10,546 bases of DNA from the NCBI GenBank assembly GCA_964600075.1, contig CAZRIE010000137.1, forward strand, positions 1 to 10,546, given 5' to 3'. The position numbers and the translations under genes were made by a program. Below, in pieces: positions 1 through 6,900 of this stretch. Below the pieces are notes generated by a model, which was given only the letters and a program-made list of their open reading frames with translations, was not told where the DNA came from and ran no database searches. This DNA is from CAZRIE01 sp964600075. Its GTDB lineage: Bacteria > Bacteroidota > Bacteroidia > Flavobacteriales > Flavobacteriaceae. Position 1 is the first letter of the stretch; every line of letters starts with the position of its first letter.

Positions 1-785
1 CTATATTTCAAATTGATGCCTTTACAGAGAACCTGTTTGGGGGAAATCCAGCAGCGGTTTGTCCCTTAGAGAATTGGCTTGAGGATAAAGTACTGAAGGA
101 TATTGCAATCGAAAATAATCTCGCCGAGACGGCCTTTTTTGTTCAGTTATCGAACAATCATTTCCATTTAAGATGGTTTACCCCCGAATGCGAAATGGAT
201 TTATGCGGGCACGCAACTTTGGCATCAGCATTTGTAATATTTGAAGAAATGGGCTATGATCGTGATGAAATAGTTTTCGATACGCAAAGTGGGCTTTTAA
301 AAGTAAAAAAAGTTGATGACTATTTGGAACTTAACTTTCCGTCAAGACCACCAATAAAAGCTGATCTACCACTAATAATACGTGATGGATTAAATATTCA
401 GCCAATAGAGATATGGAAATCCCGTGACTATCTATTGGTTTACGATTCTGAAGATGACATTAAAAGCCTAAAACCCAATACTGCCATACTCAATCAAATA
501 AATATTGACCCTGGTGGTATCATTGTAACGGCCAAAGGAAAAGCTGAAGGTGTTGATTTCGTTTCCAGATTTTTTACACCGCAGGCGATTGTATTTGAAG
601 ACCCCGTAACAGGCTCCGCCCATTGTACTTTAGTTCCTTTTTGGGCAGATAGATTACATAAAACGGAATTAAGAGCTTTACAACTATCTAAGCGCAGAGG
701 AGAATTGTTGTGTCAGTTAAACAAAGACAGCGTAGCGATTAAGGGAAAGGCAGTTAAATATTTAGAGGGAACAATTGAGTTGTAA
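1..785 (+). CDS. PhzF family epimerase/isomerase, 5'-truncated by the window edge
   Basis: The reading frame is open from base 3, so the ATG at 195 is internal and the true start lies left of the window; 260 codons are visible. The translation begins IFQIDAFTENLFGGNPAAV, the N-terminal signature of the PhzF / diaminopimelate-epimerase-like fold. The family acid-base glutamate is in NLAETAFF, the conserved DLCGHAT loop is near 195-215, and the second-half motif EDPVTGSA (from about 597) is intact. All catalytic segments therefore look functional. Family members are cytosolic dimers that catalyse proton shifts on small acids or amino-acid-like substrates; the substrate here cannot be read from sequence. 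The C-terminus (KAVKYLEGTIEL) is complete and 48 bp separate it from the sigma factor gene. 'Phenazine biosynthesis' should not be inferred from the family name, since no other phz gene is present. Confidence 0.92.
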   Translation, partial: IFQIDAFTENLFGGNPAAVCPLENWLEDKVLKDIAIENNLAETAFFVQLSNNHFHLRWFTPECEMDLCGHATLASAFVIFEEMGYDRDEIVFDTQSGLLKVKKVDDYLELNFPSRPPIKADLPLIIRDGLNIQPIEIWKSRDYLLVYDSEDDIKSLKPNTAILNQINIDPGGIIVTAKGKAEGVDFVSRFFTPQAIVFEDPVTGSAHCTLVPFWADRLHKTELRALQLSKRRGELLCQLNKDSVAIKGKAVKYLEGTIEL

Positions 786-833
786 ACATAAAAAATATCC
801 AACTGTCCCCCAACGTAGTATAAAAAGACAATT

Positions 834-1364
834 ATGAAGGATGAAATCAATACCATTTGGATTGACCTAAATGAAGAACTTTATAAGTTCATTTTAGGAA
901 AAATAAGAGATGAACAAGTAACTATGGACATTCATCAAGAAGTTTTTTTAAAAATTCAAACCAAAATCCATCAGCTAAAGCATACTTCAAAACTCACATC
1001 TTGGGTCTATCAAATCACTAGAAATACAATTCTAGACTACTTCAGAAAAGTAAGTTCAAAAAATACCCCAATAGATGATTTGGACATTCCCGAAACCGAA
1101 AGTGAAAATTTCGATTACTCAAAACTTAGTACGTGCATCAATCAAAAAATTGAGAACCTTTCTTCTCAACATAAAGAAGTGATCGTACTGACCTCTTTTC
1201 AAAATTACTCTCAAAAAGAACTTGCGGAACATTTGAAAATATCCTACTCGGGGACAAAGTCAAGAGTTCAAAAAGCTAGGGAAATTTTGAAAGAAAATAT
1301 TCTGAATTGCCCTAACGTTGAGTCGGACAACACCGGAAAATTACTGGACTTTGAAAATAATTGA
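834..1364 (+). CDS. sigZ: SigZ-type ECF RNA polymerase sigma factor
   Basis: This 176-aa protein has the two-domain ECF layout. Residues about 1-75 are sigma region 2, with an acidic HQEVFLKI segment and SWVYQITRNTILDYFR in the core/-10 binding part. Residues about 108-155 are region 4, with LSSQHKEVIVLTSF followed by a helix-turn-helix QKELAEHLKISYSGTKSRVQKAREIL. The tail NCPNVESDNTGKLLDFENN resembles the cysteine-containing C-terminal tail of SigZ-like sigma factors (recalled, not searched). It would direct core polymerase to a specific promoter set. No anti-sigma factor gene lies next to it, which is unusual for ECF factors but, from memory, common for SigZ. It sits between two PhzF-like genes on the same strand, so co-transcription is possible. 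Local composition is very AT-rich (14 G/C in bases 901-960). The start at 834 is the first ATG of the frame. Confidence 0.88.
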   Translation: MKDEINTIWIDLNEELYKFILGKIRDEQVTMDIHQEVFLKIQTKIHQLKHTSKLTSWVYQITRNTILDYFRKVSSKNTPIDDLDIPETESENFDYSKLSTCINQKIENLSSQHKEVIVLTSFQNYSQKELAEHLKISYSGTKSRVQKAREILKENILNCPNVESDNTGKLLDFENN

Positions 1365-1426
1365 AATTAACTACGTCTTTTTGCACTAAGTACCGTCTAT
1401 TGGGTATAACCTTAAAAACGATTATA

Positions 1427-2314
1427 ATGGACGAATTAAAGACGATTACGGTACAAATTCTAAATGCTTTTGTTGAAAACGGTCAAGGCGGTAACCCTGC
1501 GGGTGTTGTTTTGAATTCGGATACCCTATCCGATAAAAATAAACTAGAGATCGCTAAAAAAGTAGGTTTATCAGAAACTGCTTTCGTTTCGGAATCTAAA
1601 AAGGCGGATTTTAAATTGGATTTCTTTACGCCAAATAAGCAAATAGCACATTGCGGACACGCCACAGTAGCAACATTTTCCTATTTGAGGCAAATAGGTG
1701 CCCTAAAGAACAATAGTTCTTCGAAAGAAACCATAGATGGCTTACGAAAAATAAGAATGGCGGGAGACTTAGCATTTATGGAACAAGTAGCCCCAAATTA
1801 CAAGGATGTGAGCCACCAAGAAAGTACAATCTTAAAATCGTTAGGGTTAAAGAAAATCGACCTCATACCAAACGCACCGATTCAATTAGTAAATACAGGG
1901 AATTCATTTATAGTGATTCCTGTTAAAAACCTAGAAATTCTAAAGACAATAATTCCTGATTATAGCCTGATAAGCGAAATAAGTGAAGAGTTCGACTTAA
2001 TTGGCTATTATGTATTCGCTACCGAGACGGATAATTCAGATAGCGATGCTACTTCAAGAATGTTTGCGCCATATTATGGTATATTGGAAGAGGCAGGAAC
2101 AGGAATGGCGGCTGGACCACTTGCTTCTTATTTATATGATATTCTAGAAATTAAAAAAAATAGATTTTCGATTCAACAAGGAAAGTATATGAGCGAGCCT
2201 TCCCCAAGTTTAATTATTGTGGACTTAAATATTGAAAACAGTAAAATAAAAAGTCTAATGGCCGGAGGAAAGGGTATGCTAAAATCACAAATGGAGATTA
2301 CGATAAGCTCTTGA
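1427..2314 (+). CDS. PhzF family protein with divergent active-site segment
   Basis: From the ATG at 1427 this is a 295-aa complete PhzF-fold protein. I prefer this start because the protein then begins MDELKTITVQILNAFVENGQGGNPAGV, placing the family N-terminus a few residues in. The frame is open back to a TTG at 1361, but that would overlap the sigma factor stop and add an unrelated 22-residue leader. The catalytic-type glutamate is E50 (GLSETAF) and the CGHAT loop carries H78. The second half differs from the family norm: where most members have EDPxTGSAxG this one has EEAGTGMAAG (E222, M227), so the usual Asp is Glu and the usual Ser is Met. It may be a subfamily with another substrate or weak epimerase activity. 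It is only distantly similar to the PhzF protein at 1-785, so it is not a recent duplicate. Confidence 0.88.
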   Translation: MDELKTITVQILNAFVENGQGGNPAGVVLNSDTLSDKNKLEIAKKVGLSETAFVSESKKADFKLDFFTPNKQIAHCGHATVATFSYLRQIGALKNNSSSKETIDGLRKIRMAGDLAFMEQVAPNYKDVSHQESTILKSLGLKKIDLIPNAPIQLVNTGNSFIVIPVKNLEILKTIIPDYSLISEISEEFDLIGYYVFATETDNSDSDATSRMFAPYYGILEEAGTGMAAGPLASYLYDILEIKKNRFSIQQGKYMSEPSPSLIIVDLNIENSKIKSLMAGGKGMLKSQMEITISS

Positions 2315-2381
2315 AAAGTGAACACATAAAATTTTGGTGCTACTTTGCTCATAATTTGCTAAAAAACATTAATATATTTTC

Positions 2382-3599
2382 ATGGGGAAAATAAAACAGG
2401 CAGGTCTTCCTCTTCTACTTATTTTTGGTATGTTCCTGTAATAAAAACAGTTCAAAATCTACTGCGGCCGACCTTTTGCGATTAGAATTTGAATATGCCG
2501 GAACAACCTATAACACTTTGATAAACGGCACTGAAATAATACATGCGAATTTGCTTCCCAATGGATCCAAAGAAGTACGTATAAAATCCATAGAACTATC
2601 GCCAAAAGCATCCTTAGCAATACAATTAGGTGATAAACTGAAGATAGGTGCAAATTCCATTCCGTAACAAATAACGGCCGAAGACGGCACGAAGAAGAGC
2701 TACACTCTAATTTTAAAAACGGCCGAATCCATCGCCGACCGAAAACTTTTTGGCATCAATTTAGCCGGAGCAGAGTTCGGGTCTCCGAATTTTCCAGGAA
2801 CGTACAATACGCACTATACCTATCCGACAGTGGATAAACTTGATTATTATAAATCGAAGGGATTAAATCTCACTCGCATGCCCTTTAGCTGGGAAAGAAT
2901 TCAACCTGTTTTAAATGGAAGTCTCGATTTCACTGAATTGCAAAGAATAAAAAAAAATTACGGGCCGCTCGAAACAGGAATATGGCGGTCATACCCGACC
3001 TTCACAATTATGGTCGTTATTATTTGAACGGAACGGAAGAAATTATAGGTTTGCCCAATTAAAGCATACCCCACATTATAGATTTATGGGCTAAGCTATC
3101 CTTAAAATTAAAGAATAATTCAGAAATATGGGGCTATTGTATTAAGAACGAACCACATGACATGTTGCCCTGCACCCCTTGGTTTGCCGTTGCACAAGGA
3201 ATTATAAACGGCATAAGAACCAGTAATCTGAAAACCCAGATCATCGTGGGCGGAGACGGATGGAGTTCGGGGGAGTTCTGGCCCTTATACAGCGATAATC
3301 TAAAAGAACTCAACGATCCATCGAACAACATGACTTTTGAGGCACATGTATATTTTGACAACAATTCTTCAGGCAGGTGTACCGAAAGTTATGATGATGA
3401 AGGCGGTAATCCTAACAATGGTATCGAAAGGGTTACCCCTTTTTTAATGGGTCAATTCCTCATAAATTTAAAACTTAAAATCACTAAATCCGATTATTTA
3501 TTTTGTTTTACGAATGGAATAGGATAATATAGTCCCGTGGTTTACGTAAATCTGCTAAAAAGAGTCATCCTTATGGCTAAGTGGAAGCGTACCATATGA
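2382..3599 (+). pseudogene. Decayed GH5 cellulase-like lipoprotein gene
   Basis: Three fragments in two frames add up to one secreted glycoside hydrolase family 5 protein. An ATG at 2382 encodes a lipoprotein-like leader (MGKIKQAGLPLLLI) that stops at 2439-2441 in its own frame. One extra T near 2422-2426 would explain the switch to the frame reading LVCSCNKNSS, a plausible lipobox. A beta-sandwich-like domain follows (GSKEVRIKSIELSPKASLAI), interrupted by TAA at 2665, after which ITAEDGTKKSYTLILK resumes. The GH5 domain starts at LFGINLAGAEFG with RMPFSWERIQP. A second shift at the A9 tract 2949-2957 leads to VIPDLHNYGRYY, a TAA at 3060, then NEPHDM with the acid/base Glu at 3150-3152, and GGDGWSSGEFW and FEAHVYFD. 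TAA at 3525 falls in a GIG-stop-Y context. The C-terminal part of the domain is not recognisable, so 3' loss is likely. Subfamily assignment is open. Confidence 0.85.
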
Positions 3600-3604
3600 C
3601 TCTT
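3560..3604 (+). repeat. Imperfect hairpin between GH5 remnant and peptidase gene
   Basis: AAGAGTCAT at 3560-3568 is perfectly complementary to ATGACTCTT at 3596-3604. Immediately inside, ATGG (3573-3576) pairs with CCAT (3592-3595) after a 4-nt bulge on the left arm, leaving a loop of about 15 nt. The structure ends 42 bp before the ATG at 3647. It may be the old terminator of the GH5 gene, a leader structure of the peptidase gene, or a small inverted-repeat remnant. The region after it has no clean U-tract, so the terminator reading is uncertain. Confidence 0.6.
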
Positions 3605-3646
3605 GTAAAATTCATTTTAGGGCAATCCCATAAAGAACAAATCAAT

Positions 3647-5887
3647 ATGATAAAAAAAGAAATTCTAAGTATACTGACCTTTACATTGGTCATCTGTTTT
3701 TATGGTACCGCACAGCAAAATAAGACTTTGTCCCTCGATGATATCTACAAAAATAACACCTACAAGCAAAAAGGTTTTGGGCCAGTTCGGTGGATGAAAG
3801 ACAACAAGAGCTACTCGACCTTAGAACCAAATGCTGAAGGCGGCGGCAAGGACATCGTAAAATATGAAGCAAAATCTGGAAAACGGATAGTTCTCGTTTC
3901 AGCTTCCAAATTGGTGCCGGATGGTGAAACAGCACCATTGGAAATTTCAGATTACCAATGGTCTACAGATAACAACAAACTACTGGTCTTTACGAATACC
4001 CGTAAAGTCTGGAGATACCATACTAGGGGCGACTATTGGGTACTCGACCTTAATACCGGCAAGTTAGACCGTTTAGGTAAAACGCTGCCATCCGCCACTT
4101 TGATGTTTGCTAAGTTCTCTCCCGACGCCTCAAAAGTGGCCTATGTAAGTGAATTGAATATCTATAGTGAAGACCTGAATAACGGTACGGCAATACAGCT
4201 GACAAATGATGGTGGTGATCATATTATCAACGGCACCTTTGACTGGGTATATGAAGAAGAATTGTCTTGTCGCGACGGGTTCAGGTGGAGCCCCGATGGG
4301 GAACATATCGCCTATTGGCAGTCAGATACCAAGGGAGTAGGTACGTTTTATATGATTAACAATGTTGATTCCATTTACTCGAAGCCCATGCCTATGCCCT
4401 ATCCGAAGGTCGGCACCATACTTTCTGCAGTCAAGGTAGGGGTGATATCGGCAAACGGGGGGACGACGAAATGGTTTAACATACCCGGCGACCCAAGAAA
4501 CAACTATTTGGCCCGTATGGATTTCATTCCCAACAGTAATGAAGTGATGATACAACAACTCAATCGCCCCCAAAACACGAACAAGGTTTGGGTAGGAGAT
4601 ATTTATGAGATGTCATTGACAAATATTCTAACGGAAACCGATGCCGCCTTTTTAGACATTCACGACGACATCCGCTGGCTCGATAATGAAAAGTTTTTTA
4701 CCTGGTCTAGTGAGCGTGACGGCTGGCTGCATTTGTACAAGGTTTCCAGAGACGGAAAAATGGTACAGCCCATCACCAAAGGGGAATTTGATGTAGTCAA
4801 TATCGATTGTATCGATACGAAAGGCGGCTATGTGTACTACATTGCATCGCCAGACGATTTTACCCAACGTTATTTGTACAGAAGTCGTATCGATGGCAAG
4901 GGCAAAGCAGAAAGGATTACGCCCGCAGACCATTCGGGACAGAACAGCTATCAAATCTCAGCGGATGCCAAATGGGGAATCCGGACCTTCGAAAATACGA
5001 CTACGCCACGTATTTATTCTTTGATAAATCTTCCAGTTCATAAAGAGGTCAGGGTGCTTGAAGACAATGCTGCACTAAAAAACCAATACGATGCCCTAGG
5101 GCTAAATGCTAAGGAATTCCTTAAAATAGATATCGGCGCCGACGTGCTCGATGCCTGGATGATAAAACCTGCGGATTTTGACCCTTCCAAAAAATATCCA
5201 TTGCTCTTCTATGTATATGGAGAACCTGCCGGAGCGACCGTGCAAGACAATTGGGCAAGAAGAAGTCTATGGCACCACTATATGGCCCAAAAAGGGTATG
5301 TTGTAATGAGCGTTGACAATCGCGGAACCAAAACACCGAGGGGGCGTGCCTGGCGTAAGTCCATTTACGGCCAGATTGGTATCCTTGCTTCGGAAGACCA
5401 ATCAAAAGCGGCAACAAAAATTATAGAAACCTATGATTTTATCGATTCAAAAAGAGTCGGAATCTGGGGATGGAGCGGCGGAGGTCAAATGACGCTTAAC
5501 TGTATGTTCAAGTATCCTGAAATTTACAGCTCAGGGCTTGCTGTATCTTTTGTCAGTGATCAACGATTATACGACGCGACTTATCAAGAACGGTATATGG
5601 GCCTATTAAAGGATAATGAAAAGGGCTATCATGACGGGTCACCAATTAATTTTGCACAGCATCTGCAGGGTAAACTTATGATTATACATGGAACAGCTGA
5701 CGACAATGTACACTATCAAAGTTTTGAAATGCTTATAAACCGGTTGATAGCCAACAACAAATTGTTCGATATGATGTCATACCCCATGCGGACGCATTCG
5801 ATTCATGAACGGGAAAACACTTCCTATCATTTGATGGAGACTATGGAGCATTTCTGGACAAAAAACCTTCCTTTAGGCGGGAAGTGA
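3647..5887 (+). CDS. DPP-IV-like S9 family serine peptidase, exported
   Basis: A 746-aa prolyl dipeptidyl peptidase of MEROPS family S9B, expected to remove Xaa-Pro dipeptides from peptide N-termini in the periplasm. The ATG at 3647 is preferred because it begins a signal peptide (MIKKEILSILTFTLVICFYGTA, cleavage likely before QQ); the upstream GTG at 3581 would bury that signal and lies in the hairpin. Residues about 40-480 form the beta-propeller and include DWVYEEE (199-205), matching the double-Glu loop that holds the substrate amino terminus. The alpha/beta hydrolase domain follows, with YVYGEPAG, nucleophile S610 in GWSGGG, D685 in HGTADDNVH and H717 in PMRTHSIHE. The spacing Ser-Asp-His (75, 32) is close to that of human DPP4 (78, 32). 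GWSGGG has Gly where DPP4 has Tyr. Length fits bacterial DPP-IV. GC is visibly higher than upstream (34 G/C in 4261-4320). Confidence 0.93.
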   Translation: MIKKEILSILTFTLVICFYGTAQQNKTLSLDDIYKNNTYKQKGFGPVRWMKDNKSYSTLEPNAEGGGKDIVKYEAKSGKRIVLVSASKLVPDGETAPLEISDYQWSTDNNKLLVFTNTRKVWRYHTRGDYWVLDLNTGKLDRLGKTLPSATLMFAKFSPDASKVAYVSELNIYSEDLNNGTAIQLTNDGGDHIINGTFDWVYEEELSCRDGFRWSPDGEHIAYWQSDTKGVGTFYMINNVDSIYSKPMPMPYPKVGTILSAVKVGVISANGGTTKWFNIPGDPRNNYLARMDFIPNSNEVMIQQLNRPQNTNKVWVGDIYEMSLTNILTETDAAFLDIHDDIRWLDNEKFFTWSSERDGWLHLYKVSRDGKMVQPITKGEFDVVNIDCIDTKGGYVYYIASPDDFTQRYLYRSRIDGKGKAERITPADHSGQNSYQISADAKWGIRTFENTTTPRIYSLINLPVHKEVRVLEDNAALKNQYDALGLNAKEFLKIDIGADVLDAWMIKPADFDPSKKYPLLFYVYGEPAGATVQDNWARRSLWHHYMAQKGYVVMSVDNRGTKTPRGRAWRKSIYGQIGILASEDQSKAATKIIETYDFIDSKRVGIWGWSGGGQMTLNCMFKYPEIYSSGLAVSFVSDQRLYDATYQERYMGLLKDNEKGYHDGSPINFAQHLQGKLMIIHGTADDNVHYQSFEMLINRLIANNKLFDMMSYPMRTHSIHERENTSYHLMETMEHFWTKNLPLGGK

Positions 5888-5904
5888 GCTACTTAAGGAC
5901 GTTA

Positions 5905-6291
5905 TTATTTATCCAAAACCGCTGAAATGTTGGGTTTAAAATAATTTGGTCCTTTTAAGACCTTTCCATCTTCTCGATAAATCGGTTTGCCGTCAGCACC
6001 TAATTTGCTCATATTGCTGCGCTGTATTTCGGTAAAGACCTCCTCTATCTTATACTGCATACCATGTTCGAGAATCGTACCGCATAAGATATAGAGCATA
6101 TCGCCAAGGGCATCTGCAACTTCTACGAGATCATTATCGTTCGCGGCCTCTAGATATTCTTTGTTTTCCTCGTCCATCAGATTAAAACGAAGCAAGTTCT
6201 TGGCGGTACCGAGATCGGCTTGCATGGTTTCCGAAACACCTAGTCCAAAAGAATTGTGGAACAGTTCCACTGCGCTAATTTTGTTTTTCAT
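5905..6291 (-). CDS. MazG-like nucleoside triphosphate pyrophosphohydrolase
   Basis: This 128-aa cytosolic protein belongs to the all-alpha NTP pyrophosphatase superfamily (MazG / phosphoribosyl-ATP pyrophosphohydrolase-like). The metal-binding helices are visible: EENKEY (E42, E45) followed by LVEVADALGDMLY (E57, D60, D64), the EExxE...ExxD arrangement of the family. The C-terminal part (SNMSKLGADGKPIYREDGKVLKGPNYFKPN) matches a tail I recall from members annotated only as 'nucleoside triphosphate pyrophosphohydrolase family protein'. The likely role is hydrolysis of a nucleoside triphosphate to the monophosphate and pyrophosphate, for pool cleaning; the substrate is not predictable. It converges on the peptidase gene with 17 bp between stop codons and diverges from the small membrane protein gene at 6365. 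HisE is less likely because no his genes are near. Confidence 0.85.
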   Translation of the reverse strand: MKNKISAVELFHNSFGLGVSETMQADLGTAKNLLRFNLMDEENKEYLEAANDNDLVEVADALGDMLYILCGTILEHGMQYKIEEVFTEIQRSNMSKLGADGKPIYREDGKVLKGPNYFKPNISAVLDK

Positions 6292-6318
6292 TCAATGCTA
6301 ATTTTATCCTGTAATGAA

Positions 6319-6348
6319 TTTGATTGTATAATCTAAAGCGTAATTTTG
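6319..6348 (+). promoter_or_regulatory. Bacteroidota-type promoter for the 62-aa membrane protein
   Basis: TTTG at 6319-6322 and TAATTTTG at 6341-6348 are separated by 18 nt. The -7 element matches TAnnTTTG in all fixed positions, and the spacing is one short of the usual 19-21. The ATG at 6365 lies 16 bp beyond the -7 box, implying a very short leader. Confidence 0.6.
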
Positions 6349-6364
6349 CCCAAAAATACAGAAT

Positions 6365-6553
6365 ATGTTTAGCACTGGTCAAGTCATTTTTGCAGTTCTT
6401 TTTGCTGTTAGTTTTATCGCTATCATCTTTTTATCCTATAAAAAAGACAAAAAACTACATTCGAAGAACTACAAAGGTGTCAAATGGGTAGTATTACTTT
6501 TTATAATATTCATAGCAATCTTGTTCTTTCTTAAATATTTCTTAAATAAATAA
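6365..6553 (+). CDS. Small two-helix membrane protein, function unknown
   Basis: A 62-aa protein with two hydrophobic stretches, residues about 6-24 (QVIFAVLFAVSFIAIIFLS) and about 41-59 (WVVLLFIIFIAILFFLKYF). They are joined by a strongly basic segment (YKKDKKLHSKNYKGVK), which by the positive-inside rule suggests a hairpin with the loop in the cytoplasm. It has its own promoter-like sequence immediately upstream and is divergent from the pyrophosphohydrolase gene. I do not recognise a named family. The promoter and the clean hairpin topology support it being a real gene. The 114 bp to the next small gene make co-transcription possible but unproven. Confidence 0.72.
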   Translation: MFSTGQVIFAVLFAVSFIAIIFLSYKKDKKLHSKNYKGVKWVVLLFIIFIAILFFLKYFLNK

Positions 6554-6629
6554 CCTATAGTTTGAACTCTACATAAAAATCATGGGCTATACGACCAAAT
6601 GCGCTTTTTTCACGTACATTTAACAAATT

Positions 6630-6645
6630 AGCGTAATTTCACGCT
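6630..6645 (+). repeat. Short inverted repeat upstream of the 59-aa ORF
   Basis: AGCGT at 6630-6634 and ACGCT at 6641-6645 are complementary with a 6-nt AATTTC loop. The pair overlaps TAATTTCA (6634-6641), a weak match to the -7 box, and lies 23 bp before the ATG at 6668. An operator is possible, but five pairs alone could be chance. Confidence 0.3.
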
Positions 6646-6667
6646 GATTATTTAAGGGGCAAACACA

Positions 6668-6847
6668 ATGATGACTTTTTTTACAATACTTCTAATATTG
6701 ATTGGGGCCAATGTTATTTTTATGGCATTTAGCCTAAGCGGATCATTCAATGGAAATAAAAAGCTTGAAAAAGATGTAACAAAATCAACATCTTCTAAAA
6801 TCCTTCCATTACATACGGAAGCTTCCAAATACAAAAAAGCGATTTAA
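6668..6847 (+). CDS. Small single-pass membrane protein, 59 aa, function unknown
   Basis: Two consecutive ATG codons (6668 and 6671) open a 59-codon frame ending in TAA at 6845-6847. The protein has one hydrophobic helix at residues about 3-22 (TFFTILLILIGANVIFMAFS) followed by a polar, lysine/serine-rich tail of about 37 residues (GNKKLEKDVTKSTSSK). That is the layout of a small single-pass inner-membrane protein with a soluble tail. AAGGGG lies 9 bp upstream, which could act as a ribosome binding site. It is followed 53 bp later by crcB on the same strand. It is not a recognised family and, at 59 aa, falls just below a common 60-aa cut-off. The alternative is chance, but the clean membrane helix and tight placement favour a gene. 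Confidence 0.62.
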   Translation: MMTFFTILLILIGANVIFMAFSLSGSFNGNKKLEKDVTKSTSSKILPLHTEASKYKKAI

Positions 6848-6900
6848 GCAGCTGTTTGGATCAGCAAGCATCCGAAAAATTATTTATGTAATTTGCGCAG

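Noticed and set aside
1361..1426. TTG start for the second PhzF gene overlapping the sigma factor stop
   Set aside because: The 22-residue extension is unlike the family N-terminus, whereas the ATG at 1427 puts the conserved fold start a few residues in.
1..2314. Phenazine biosynthesis cluster
   Set aside because: Only PhzF-fold proteins are present; no other phz genes occur, and the PhzF family is widespread outside phenazine producers.
3581..3646. GTG start for the peptidase
   Set aside because: It would place 22 residues before a clear signal peptide and begins inside the hairpin at 3560-3604.
6848..6900. Fluoride riboswitch before crcB
   Set aside because: Only 53 bp separate the genes and a -7-like element lies 5 bp before the ATG; no riboswitch core was visible.
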